Below, piece by piece: positions 57,985-64,000 of a stretch of DNA of 64,000 nt. Every line of letters begins with the position of its first letter. The first letter of the stretch is position 1. A model generated the notes under the pieces. That model saw nothing but the letters and a program-made list of their open reading frames with translations. It had not been told where the DNA came from and did no database searches. The translations under genes and the position numbers were made by a program. Source of the DNA: JAIEOG01 sp964519985 (GTDB lineage: Bacteria > Bdellovibrionota > FAC87 > UBA2466); assembly GCA_964519985.1 (NCBI GenBank), contig CAZFMF010000013.1:1-64000 (forward strand), read 5' to 3'.

Positions 57985-58566
57985 TCAACAAGGGTGTCCG
58001 GGATACTTGGGGAACTGCGGGTCGACGTGTGACGACCAAGCCTCGACCCCGCCTTCCAGCACCCGAACGTTTTCAAACCCACAATCCGCCAGGTAGATCG
58101 CCGCGTCTAAGCTGCGTACCCCGAAGTGGCAGTAAAAAGCCAACGGGGTTTGCTTCGGCCACGTTTTGAGGGCCTCTTCCATTAGTTTCCGATCAAAGGG
58201 AAGGGATCCGGGCAAGACTCCCCACTCGCGTTCCCAGTTTTCTCGTACATCCAAGAGCACCGGCTTGCGTTCGGAGTCCATCCACGCCTTTAGTTCGGGC
58301 GCCGAAATGAATCGAGCGCGACTGCGTTCTTCGAGTTGGAACTGCATGAAGGTGATCTGTGGCGGCGGAAGGTGATGCGATCGCGTGAAATCCAGAAAAC
58401 ACAGCGCACTTTCTTCTTCGGTGGCGACGATTCCGAATCGAGAGCGCAAAAAACTCCCAAAAGCGGGGTAGTGGGAAAGAATTTCACTGATCGAAGTGTC
58501 CTCCGCGATGCGGGGAAGAGGGTTTAAAAGTCTCGAAAACCATTTTTTTAGAAAATTTCTGAACAT
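57985..58566 (-). CDS. Rhodanese-domain protein with DUF1858-like N-terminus
   Basis: This 193-residue cytoplasmic protein carries SISEILSHYPAFGSFLRSRFGI (residues about 25-46) resembling the ScdA_N/DUF1858 helical domain. From about 88 it is a rhodanese domain: ISAPELKAWMDSERKPVLLDVRENWEREWG and the active loop FYCHFGVRSLDAAIYL with a catalytic cysteine near 144, then GFENVRVLEGGVEAW. It would bind a persulfide. Role in sulfur transfer or redox sensing is not specified by the neighbours. Confidence 0.88.
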   Translation of the reverse strand: MFRNFLKKWFSRLLNPLPRIAEDTSISEILSHYPAFGSFLRSRFGIVATEEESALCFLDFTRSHHLPPPQITFMQFQLEERSRARFISAPELKAWMDSERKPVLLDVRENWEREWGVLPGSLPFDRKLMEEALKTWPKQTPLAFYCHFGVRSLDAAIYLADCGFENVRVLEGGVEAWSSHVDPQFPKYPGHPC

Positions 58567-58812
58567 TTTCTTTTTTACCCACCGGCGCGACGCCAGCCAG
58601 TTTATCGACGATAAAACTGATTAAATGATAACTGACTTCGTTTCGATCGCGCTAAGATGTTTGAAAGCGTTGAATAATTTCTTGATAAAGAAAAAGTTTT
58701 GCGTAAAACTTGCTACAGGTGAAGGCAGCAAGAGTCAGTAATGGCTTAGAGATGCAACAACCAAAATCACGTAAACGCAAACACCTTATCCATTCAATTG
58801 GGGGATAAAACC

Positions 58813-58908
58813 ATGGCCAAGAAAAAAGCCGCCAAAAAGGCGAAAAAAGCGACGAAGAAAACTGCGAAAAAGATGACCAAGAAAAAAGCGACTCGCAAAA
58901 AGAAGTAA
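58813..58908 (+). CDS. 31-residue histone-H1-like Lys/Ala peptide
   Basis: ATG with GGGGG upstream, then a frame of 31 codons: MAKKKAAKKAKKATKK, TAKKMTKKKATRKKK and TAA. About half of the residues are Lys or Arg and the rest mostly Ala/Thr, as in the C-terminal tails of bacterial histone-H1-like (HC1/HctA, AlgP-like) DNA compaction proteins. A strong intrinsic terminator follows after 24 bases, and a plausible promoter (TTGAAA-N17-GATAAA near 58663) precedes it. The 246-base upstream region holds one 18-codon basic frame (58753-58808) that may be a leader. It is likely to bind DNA or RNA; function inferred only from composition. Confidence 0.7.
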   Translation: MAKKKAAKKAKKATKKTAKKMTKKKATRKKK

Positions 58909-58932
58909 CTTTCTTCGAAGCCTTAAAAAGAA

Positions 58933-58974
58933 TTCGGCGGCCTGGGAGAATATCCCGGCCGCCGAAACTTTTTT
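58933..58974 (+). terminator. Strong intrinsic terminator
   Basis: TTCGGCGGCC pairs perfectly with GGCCGCCGAA; inside it GGGA pairs with TCCC around GAATA; ACTTTTTT follows. It ends the transcript of the H1-like peptide. Confidence 0.9.
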
Positions 58975-58983
58975 GCCGTCCTG

Positions 58984-59064
58984 AAAGGTGCCCGTCTACT
59001 TTCGGGACTGGAGTCACCGAAAGGCGGGAGCCTTTAAAGGTACCGAAAGTAGACGGGCACCTTT
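58984..59064. repeat. Perfect 22-bp inverted repeat of the AAAGGT(A/G)CC family
   Basis: The arms at 58984-59005 and 59043-59064 (AAAGGTGCCC...TTTCGG and its exact complement) are 37 bases apart. The core AAAGGT-R-CC is shared with the repeats at 32083 and 62480. It lies between the H1-like gene terminator and the flagellin stop, and has six T on the plus strand, so it may also terminate in that direction. Confidence 0.75.
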
Positions 59065-59065
59065 T

Positions 59066-59896
59066 TTACCCTAAGAGCTTCAGCGCGAGGGCCGGCATCT
59101 GGTTGGCTTGCGCCAGAATCGCCACACTCGCTTGGTTCAGAATATTCGATTTCGCGTACTCCGCCGTCTCGAACGCCATGTCCGCATCGCGAATCATGGA
59201 GAAGGCACCCGAGATGTTCTCCTGATAGACCATCAAGCTACGCATGGTCGTTTCCAGTCGGGCTTCCCCGGCGCCGATGGCGCCGCGGACTTCGGCGATC
59301 ACTTCGAGAGCGTTTCCGATCGGGTCCAGCGCCTTGCGGGCTTTTTCGACCGTAGTGACGTCCAATTTCTTGATCCCCAGACTCTCCGTGTTGATCTTGA
59401 ATCCAGTGCTGATTTGGATTCGGTCAACTTTCGGGTTGTTGTTCGGACCCACCTGAATGGCGATGGTTTCTCCTTCGCCATTCAAGAGCGGTCGACCGTT
59501 GAAGAGGGTGGATTCCGAGATTCGGTCCAACTCCAGCTTCAGCGCTTGGTATTCGTGGTTCAGATAACCACGCTCCTTGTCGCCGTTTGTGTCCGAGGCC
59601 GCTTGTACCGCAAGCTCTTTCATTCGGATACAGATGTTGGTGATCTCGTTGATGGCGTTGTCGGCCGTCTCGAGCATGAAGAACGCATTTTGTGTGTTCT
59701 TGATGTTCTGCCCAGTCGCGCGCATCGTGGAGCGCAAGTTTTCCGATATCGCGAGTCCCGCGGCATCGTCCTTGGCTTTGATGATGCCGGAGCCCGACGC
59801 CAACTTATTCTGCGTGTGCTCTAGCTTTTCGCGGTTGTCGTGCAACTTATGTTGCGCCACAAGCGACTGAACGTTCGTTTTTATGCGCAGTCCCAT
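59066..59896 (-). CDS. fliC: Flagellin
   Basis: This 276-residue flagellin starts at an ATG with GGAGG upstream. The D0/D1 N-terminus MGLRIKTNVQSLVAQHKL and ASGSGIIKAKDDAAGLAISE is standard, as is the C-terminal DADMAFETAEYAKSNILNQASVAILAQANQMPALALKLL. The variable middle is short (about 90 residues), as in bacteria with sheathed or multi-flagellin filaments. No other flagellar gene is in the window. Two hairpins lie in the leader. It would be exported by the flagellar type III system. Confidence 0.96.
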   Translation of the reverse strand: MGLRIKTNVQSLVAQHKLHDNREKLEHTQNKLASGSGIIKAKDDAAGLAISENLRSTMRATGQNIKNTQNAFFMLETADNAINEITNICIRMKELAVQAASDTNGDKERGYLNHEYQALKLELDRISESTLFNGRPLLNGEGETIAIQVGPNNNPKVDRIQISTGFKINTESLGIKKLDVTTVEKARKALDPIGNALEVIAEVRGAIGAGEARLETTMRSLMVYQENISGAFSMIRDADMAFETAEYAKSNILNQASVAILAQANQMPALALKLLG

Positions 59897-59916
59897 ACAT
59901 CCTCCGTTGAACTCCC

Positions 59917-59956
59917 CCCGCGAATCATTTCGCGGGAAAGCGGTTTCCTTACCGCT
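59917..59956 (-). promoter_or_regulatory. Two hairpins in the flagellin leader
   Basis: CCCGCGAA-TCAT-TTCGCGGG (59917-59936) and AGCGGT-TTCCTT-ACCGCT (59939-59956) lie directly upstream of the flagellin ribosome binding site on its coding strand. They could stabilise the message or respond to a regulator. A clear sigma-28 site was not found. Confidence 0.5.
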
Positions 59957-60068
59957 GTGGGAGACGAGACTCTATCTATGGTTCGATTCGGTGGAAAATG
60001 AAGGAAGGTTGAGGAAAAAATGAAGGAACCGACATATTCTTTTGCGGCACCGCGTCGCCAGCTTGTCC

Positions 60069-60077
60069 TGCTATACT
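60069..60077 (+). promoter_or_regulatory. Extended -10 promoter of the receiver-domain gene
   Basis: TGCTATACT is an extended -10 (TG-n-TATACT). The ATG at 60085 starts eight bases after the box, with no Shine-Dalgarno, which fits a leaderless or near-leaderless message. No -35 is evident at the usual distance, as is typical of extended -10 promoters. Confidence 0.45.
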
Positions 60078-60084
60078 TTTTCCA

Positions 60085-60894
60085 ATGAAAAAACGGCTGC
60101 TTCTCATTGATGAAAGTCTGACCGTGCAGAAGGTGGTCGCGCTGACTTTGGACCGCGAACGCTTCACGGTCGCTAACGCGAAGTCTCGATCGGAAGCAAT
60201 GAAGGTGGTGCTCGAAGCTCCGCCCGACCTGATTTTGGTGAGCGATCAAGTGACCGGGCTTACGGCCGCTTCCTTTCCCAAGGAAGTCGAGACCTGGGTG
60301 GGGCGCGACCGCCGCATTCCACCGCTGGTGCTCATCACGGGGCAGGAATTGAAAGAGCAACGTGGCTACCGTGCGGTGCTCAAGAAGCCCTTTGCGCCTC
60401 AGGCGCTCCAGAATATTGTCAATGAAGCGCTGGCGGATGCGCCGGGAACGTCCGGAGAAGATTCGGACGACCGAATGCAAAGAGTTTTCAATGATGCGTT
60501 CTCCGATGAAGCCGGATTGGTCTCGGAGACTTTGCGGACGGAAGTGGATGAAAGCGAAGACACGCTGCTCACCATCCCCGCCCCCTCCCGGGAGGGAGGC
60601 GCAAAGACCGGACGGCGTTCGCCGCCCCCGGTCGAAAGTGTAGCCGAGCTTTGGGGAAAAACCGAAGCTCCTGAACCCGGAGGCGTCGTGCAGGTACTCG
60701 GAGCGGATGATTCAATGGCTTACAAGGCCCAGCTGGAAAAAGAAGTCCGGCGGCAGTTGGAGTCCCACGATTTAGAAGATATTGTGCACCGCTTGCTCGA
60801 AAAGCTCGTTCCACCGATTGTGGAGCGCCTGGCGCAACAGCGTTTGGATCAGCTTCTAAAGGAGAGCGAAAACTTTGTTGAGCTCAAACCCTGA
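60085..60894 (+). CDS. Receiver-domain protein with C-terminal helical region
   Basis: This 269-residue protein has a REC domain at residues 1-120: LLLIDES with D9/E10, phosphoacceptor D54 in LILVSDQVTG, T85 in LITGQ and K101 in LKKPFAPQAL. The next 80 residues are acidic and disordered. The last 60 (YKAQLEKEVRRQLESHDL and VERLAQQRLDQLLKESE) form amphipathic helices, similar in type to C-terminal regions of receiver proteins in Bdellovibrionota and Myxococcota. No DNA-binding output domain, so it probably works through protein contacts. It overlaps birA by 20 bases. Confidence 0.82.
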   Translation: MKKRLLLIDESLTVQKVVALTLDRERFTVANAKSRSEAMKVVLEAPPDLILVSDQVTGLTAASFPKEVETWVGRDRRIPPLVLITGQELKEQRGYRAVLKKPFAPQALQNIVNEALADAPGTSGEDSDDRMQRVFNDAFSDEAGLVSETLRTEVDESEDTLLTIPAPSREGGAKTGRRSPPPVESVAELWGKTEAPEPGGVVQVLGADDSMAYKAQLEKEVRRQLESHDLEDIVHRLLEKLVPPIVERLAQQRLDQLLKESENFVELKP

Positions 60895-61684
60895 GACTCG
60901 GCCCATAGCGCATGAAGTCTTCAAGCGGATCCACCGCGTGGAGACTATCGAATCCACCAACCAGGCCCTGAAGGAACTCTACCAACAGGGCGGGAAGGCG
61001 GGGACGGTCGTCATTGCCGAAACCCAGACCAAGGGTCGGGGACGGGGCGATCATGTCTGGCATTCGCCTAAGGGCGGTGTCTATCTCTCCGCGTTACTCG
61101 CACCGTCCGATCCGCGCCGCGCCACGGATCTCTCATTAGTAGCGGGAGTGGCGGTGGCGCAGGCCGTGCGGGATCTCCTACCCAAGGCCGTGGAAGTTGG
61201 CTTGAAATGGCCGAATGACTGTCTGCTGAACTGGAAAAAGGTGGGCGGTGTGCTCTGTGAGCAAATTGCCGAAGACGCGAGTGGTTTATGCGTGGTGGGC
61301 ATTGGGATTAATGTGAACCTCACTCCCGAGCAGCTACAGCCGTTCGTTTCGAATCCGTTTTCCGCGACTTCTTTTTTAATTGAGTGCCCCGGCGGCGATT
61401 TTAAAGTCAGTCGGGTAGCGGAAATCGTCCTGAAAAAGCTCGAGAACATCTACTCTTCGTATCGCCAACGTGGGTTTCAGAGCATCCAGTACCTCTGGGA
61501 GCGCAATTGTGCTTTGGTGGGAAAAAAGGTAGAAATCACCGTCTCGGACAAGCCGGCCCCGAACAACAAAGCGGTTGGGGTTTTCCTGGGAATTGATGAC
61601 CAGGGCGCCATGGTTTTGGCCACGGGCCAAAAGGGCGAGCGCCGGCGCTTCGTTTCAGGTGAGCTGACGTGTTACTGGCGATAG
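60875..61684 (+). CDS. birA: Biotin--[acetyl-CoA-carboxylase] ligase
   Basis: This 269-residue enzyme starts at a TTG with GGAG ten bases upstream, inside the preceding gene. TIESTNQALKEL, AETQTKGRGRGDHVWHSP (biotinyl-5'-AMP loop GRGRG), LKWPNDCLLNWKKVGGVLCE and VVGIGINVN are the catalytic core. The C-terminal SH3-like domain is present (GVFLGIDDQGAMVL). The N-terminal helix-turn-helix of Escherichia coli BirA is missing, so it is a pure ligase attaching biotin to the acetyl-CoA carboxylase carrier. It overlaps coaX by 16 bases. Confidence 0.95.
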   Translation: MLSSNPETRPIAHEVFKRIHRVETIESTNQALKELYQQGGKAGTVVIAETQTKGRGRGDHVWHSPKGGVYLSALLAPSDPRRATDLSLVAGVAVAQAVRDLLPKAVEVGLKWPNDCLLNWKKVGGVLCEQIAEDASGLCVVGIGINVNLTPEQLQPFVSNPFSATSFLIECPGGDFKVSRVAEIVLKKLENIYSSYRQRGFQSIQYLWERNCALVGKKVEITVSDKPAPNNKAVGVFLGIDDQGAMVLATGQKGERRRFVSGELTCYWR

Positions 61685-62478
61685 ATATCGGAAATACCCA
61701 GAGTTCCTTCGGCGCCTTCGACGGCGACAAACTCCTCTACCATTGGCGTATCGAAACCCGGGCGTCCCGCACGGCCGATGAATATGCGGCTTTGCTCTTG
61801 CCCCTGTTCCATCAATTTGGAATCGAGGTCTCGAGTTGGGAAGGGGTGGCGGTTTGCTCTGTGGTTCCGGCGGTTGACGGTCAGGTCGTGGAATTTAGTC
61901 GCCGCTACTTGGAGCGTGAGCCCGTGCGCATTCACTCCGGCTTGCCACTAGGGTTCTCGATGAACCTTTCGACGCCGCATGAAGTCGGCGCCGATCGCCT
62001 AGTCAACGTGGCCTACGCGATTCGCCGCCTACCGTTGCCATGCATCGTGGTGGATTTCGGCACCGCTACCACTTTTGATCTCATTTCCGAAGACAAGATC
62101 TATGAAGGCGGGGCGATCGCGCCCGGACTGTGGATGGGGGCGGAAGGCTTGGGCGGTCGCACGGCCAAGCTTCCCGTCATCGATCTCGAGTTTCCCACTC
62201 ACGTAGTGGGCAAAAGTACGGTGGAGTGCATTCAAAGCGGTATTCTTTATGGATACTGCGCGCTGATCGATGGACTGCTCGATAAGATGGAGAGTGAAAT
62301 CGGTCAGGAGTGCACGGTCGCCCTGACCGGTGGTCTCTCCGGCCGCTTCGAATCGCGTCTCGCCCACCCCGTACGCATCCTCCCCGACCTCACCCTCGAA
62401 GGCATCCGCCTCATCTATGAAGAAGTCGCCGGCAAAGACTTCGCGATGCGCCCGTTCTCCACCGAACCAATCCATTAA
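61669..62478 (+). CDS. coaX: Type III pantothenate kinase CoaX
   Basis: This 269-residue cytoplasmic enzyme phosphorylates pantothenate in the first step of CoA synthesis. Start GTG. LLAIDIGNTQSSFGAF is the phosphate-1 motif, GADRLVNVAYA and VVDFGTATTFDLI are the ribose/pantothenate motifs, EGGAIAPGLWMGAEGL follows, and TGGLSGRF is near the end. The birA-coaX order is common in bacteria. The last step of the same pathway, CoaE, is fused to a membrane protein at 6022. The stop codon is fused to a repeat. Confidence 0.95.
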   Translation: MLLAIDIGNTQSSFGAFDGDKLLYHWRIETRASRTADEYAALLLPLFHQFGIEVSSWEGVAVCSVVPAVDGQVVEFSRRYLEREPVRIHSGLPLGFSMNLSTPHEVGADRLVNVAYAIRRLPLPCIVVDFGTATTFDLISEDKIYEGGAIAPGLWMGAEGLGGRTAKLPVIDLEFPTHVVGKSTVECIQSGILYGYCALIDGLLDKMESEIGQECTVALTGGLSGRFESRLAHPVRILPDLTLEGIRLIYEEVAGKDFAMRPFSTEPIH

Positions 62479-62499
62479 AAGGTACCCACTTCCTTTCAG
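62478..62499 (+). repeat. Copy of the AGGTACCC repeat fused to the coaX stop codon
   Basis: AAGGTACCCACTTCCTTTCAG follows the TA of the TAA stop. The first 18 or so bases are identical to the first unit at 32083, where the repeat is likewise joined to the stop codon of the preceding gene. Confidence 0.6.
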
Positions 62500-62690
62500 G
62501 TGTTTTTTTTCGAAGGGTCGACCGTGGATTGCCCCCGCGTCCGACGATGGGGGAGTTGCGCCCACCGCCGACCTCGATGTCTCAAAGGAGGAGGCCTTTT
62601 CTGTCTGAATACGTTTAAGGCGTTTTCAACTGTGGTGACCTTTTGCGTCCTGTCTGCGTTCCGACGGGCTTCACTTCTCTTTCAATCGCG

Positions 62691-62706
62691 TGGCACACCG
62701 CTTGCT
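62691..62706 (+). promoter_or_regulatory. Sigma-54 type -24/-12 promoter
   Basis: TGGCACACCGCTTGCT matches TGGCAC-N5-TTGCT with ten bases between GG and GC. The predicted start is near 62717, 46 bases before the ATG of the Gly/Tyr-rich exported protein. The 284-base gap from coaX to that gene holds this promoter, the repeat, and no gene. Confidence 0.6.
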
Positions 62707-62762
62707 CTTACTGCCGGTGTCCGAAGTGGTGTGCGGAAGTTATTTTTGAGGAAGTTGAAGCG

Positions 62763-63203
62763 ATGAAAAACTGGATGGGAATTGTCGCAGGTGTGGTTCT
62801 GGCCCTCGGCCTCGTGTCGAAAACGGCTAGCGCCGAAAGTTTTGGTAGCATGATGATGCCGCAACAAATTGGAACGGCGTCGATCGGCGTTTCGGTCGGC
62901 GTGTCGATTCCCCGGCCTCAACCCATGCCGATTCCGGCTTACCGGCCGAATTTCTCGGTTTGCGGCGTGAATCCTTGTGCCGGATACATGAATTACCCGA
63001 TGCCGGTGGCTTACGGTTCGCACGGCATGGTGGGTGGTTACGGCGGCGGATACGGTTACGGCTATGGTTACGGTTACCGTCCGATGAGCCGTTGTGGACA
63101 CCGTCGCTGCATGCGCTACACGCGCTGCTGCAATCGTCGCGGTTATTTCCGACTCGGCATCCAGGCTCCCGGCTTTCGCTTGGGCCTTGCCATCGGACGC
63201 TAG
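62763..63203 (+). CDS. Gly/Tyr-rich exported protein with Cys-rich end
   Basis: This 146-residue protein starts at the ATG with TGAGGAAG upstream; a signal peptide ends near TASA. The mature part has QQIGTASIGVSVGVSIP, a short run of Gly/Tyr repeats (GGYGGGYGYGYGYGYRP, about residues 96-112), then a basic Cys-rich block (CGHRRCMRYTRCCNRRG) and a hydrophobic end. It resembles the protein at 10569 in composition and in having a sigma-54-like promoter. A role in the envelope or matrix is plausible but unproven. Confidence 0.72.
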   Translation: MKNWMGIVAGVVLALGLVSKTASAESFGSMMMPQQIGTASIGVSVGVSIPRPQPMPIPAYRPNFSVCGVNPCAGYMNYPMPVAYGSHGMVGGYGGGYGYGYGYGYRPMSRCGHRRCMRYTRCCNRRGYFRLGIQAPGFRLGLAIGR

Positions 63204-63239
63204 AGTCGCGGCGTACGACGAAATCCAGTAAAACCTTTT

Positions 63240-63276
63240 CAAGCCGGGACCTTCTTAGGTTCCGGCTTTTGCTTTT
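63240..63276 (+). terminator. Intrinsic terminator
   Basis: AAGCCGGGACC pairs with GGTTCCGGCTT (one G-T pair) around TTCTTA, followed by TTGCTTTT. It ends the transcript of the gene at 62763. Confidence 0.75.
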
Positions 63277-63309
63277 CCGGGCCGGAGTGTCTGTGTTAGT
63301 TTTCCGGCC

Positions 63310-64000
63310 ATGGAAAACGTTCCCGGCCTAGAAGTCCTTAGAAAACAAACTGAAGATCTCACGGGGCGCCTGCAGGCCCTGCGGGGGCGTCTTTGACGTC
63401 GACGCCAAGAAACGCCGCCTAGAAGAAATCGAAGCCCACTCCGCCCAAGAGTCTTTCTGGGGCGATGCCGCGCGCGCTAAGACCGTCCTGAAAGAAAAAA
63501 GCCTCATCGAAGGCCAGGTGAATGGCCTACTAGATTCGGAGCGCCGGCTCTCCGACGCGATCACCATGATTGAGCTCGTCGCCGAGGAGCCTAGCGAAGA
63601 AAACCTCTCGGACTTGCAGGTTGAGATTCAGTCCATTGCCCAGGACCTGCGCCGCATGGAACTGCAGGAAATGCTGAGCGGCCCGAACGATAAGAGCGAC
63701 GCGATCGTGAGTATTAATGCGGGAGCGGGTGGCACCGAGGCCCAGGATTGGGCGCAGATCCTCTTTCGCATGTACCTGCGCTACTGCGAACAACGCGGCT
63801 ACAAGACCCAGATTGTCGACCAACAATCGGGCGAAGAGGCGGGCATCAAGTCCGCCACTTTTTTCGCGCGGGGAGAGTACGCATTCGGTTTCCTAAGCGC
63901 GGAAATCGGCGTGCACCGGTTGGTGCGCATTTCCCCCTTTGATTCGAACGCGCGCCGTCACACCTCCTTCGCGTCCGTTTTTGTGTATCCGGATATTGAA
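63310..64000 (+). CDS. prfB: Peptide chain release factor 2, programmed frameshift, 3' partial
   Basis: The ATG at 63310 opens a 28-codon frame that stops at TGA 63394-63396. The stop is preceded by GGGGG-CGT-CTT, so CTT-TGA-C with its internal Shine-Dalgarno is the classical prfB +1 frameshift site. After slipping, the frame continues DVDAKKRRLEEIEAH to the window edge. It contains INAGAGGTEAQDWAQIL and RISPFDSNARRHTSFASV, where SPF is the tripeptide reading UAA/UGA. The GGQ motif would lie just past the edge. RF2 level controls the frameshift, giving autoregulation. Confidence 0.96.

Noticed and set aside
59957..60060. Possible sigma-28 promoter for flagellin (TCAA-N16-ACCGAATC on the minus strand)
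   Set aside because: Both boxes differ at several positions from TAAA-N15-GCCGATAA and the spacing is off; not enough to call.
1..64000. CRISPR arrays, insertion sequences, integrases, prophage genes
   Set aside because: No regularly spaced repeats and no transposase, integrase or phage structural motif was seen in any frame.

Overview
This is a contiguous stretch of GC-rich (by eye roughly 55-60 percent) bacterial chromosome, densely coded on both strands, with no rRNA, no insertion sequence, no CRISPR array and no recognisable prophage. The gene content suggests a Gram-negative, flagellated bacterium of the Bdellovibrionota/Oligoflexia type. The clues are a TIGR02147-type regulator, an FHA-GGDEF diguanylate cyclase like Bdellovibrio DgcB, a flagellin, very many exported hypothetical proteins, lipoproteins and secreted proteases, and a MutL of the endonuclease type. 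The assignment is an inference, because no rRNA is present.

Layout. 1-5.1 kb: the end of a polysaccharide glycosyltransferase pair (PssD/PssE-like), a thiol peroxidase, and a large lipoprotein zinc metalloprotease with a membrane partner. 5.1-11.5 kb: folD, a fusion of a multi-pass membrane protein to dephospho-CoA kinase, a prenyl synthase, an EVE protein, small exported proteins and tRNA-Ser. 11.5-25 kb: an accessory zone with exported proteins, methyltransferases, an ATP-grasp protein with an export signal, a GH140-like glycosidase, a TIGR02147 regulator facing a small exported protein and a metalloprotease, a GT87-like enzyme and a lytic transglycosylase. 25-32 kb: an exported subtilisin, ispH with a secreted ParB-like protein, and a MASE1 hybrid histidine kinase. 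32-39 kb: a tight mutL-miaA-yicC-remA-gmk-rsh operon. 39-40 kb: a 640-base non-coding region. 40-49.5 kb: a diguanylate cyclase/pgi/acyl-CoA dehydrogenase operon, a membrane spermidine-synthase-like protein and two exported proteins. 49.5-54 kb: a plastic zone with vapBC, a decayed PIN gene, tRNA-Leu and a degenerate copy of part of it. 54-59 kb: exported paralogues, rpsT, a rhodanese and a 31-residue histone-H1-like peptide. 59-64 kb: flagellin, a receiver protein, birA, coaX, a Gly/Tyr-rich exported protein and the start of prfB with its programmed frameshift.

The most interesting pattern is regulatory. Six intergenic sites match the sigma-54 -24/-12 consensus with correct spacing. Five lie directly upstream of small or exported protein genes. 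The sixth (39265) has no protein gene downstream. It is preceded by three copies of a 19-bp palindrome of the form CTGTC-N9-GACAG, as expected for enhancer-binding-protein sites, and is followed by sequence that folds into several hairpins. It may therefore drive an activator-controlled small RNA. A second theme is genes whose -10 box sits exactly so that transcription would begin at the start codon (folD, vapB, the diguanylate cyclase and the receiver protein), which suggests leaderless mRNAs.
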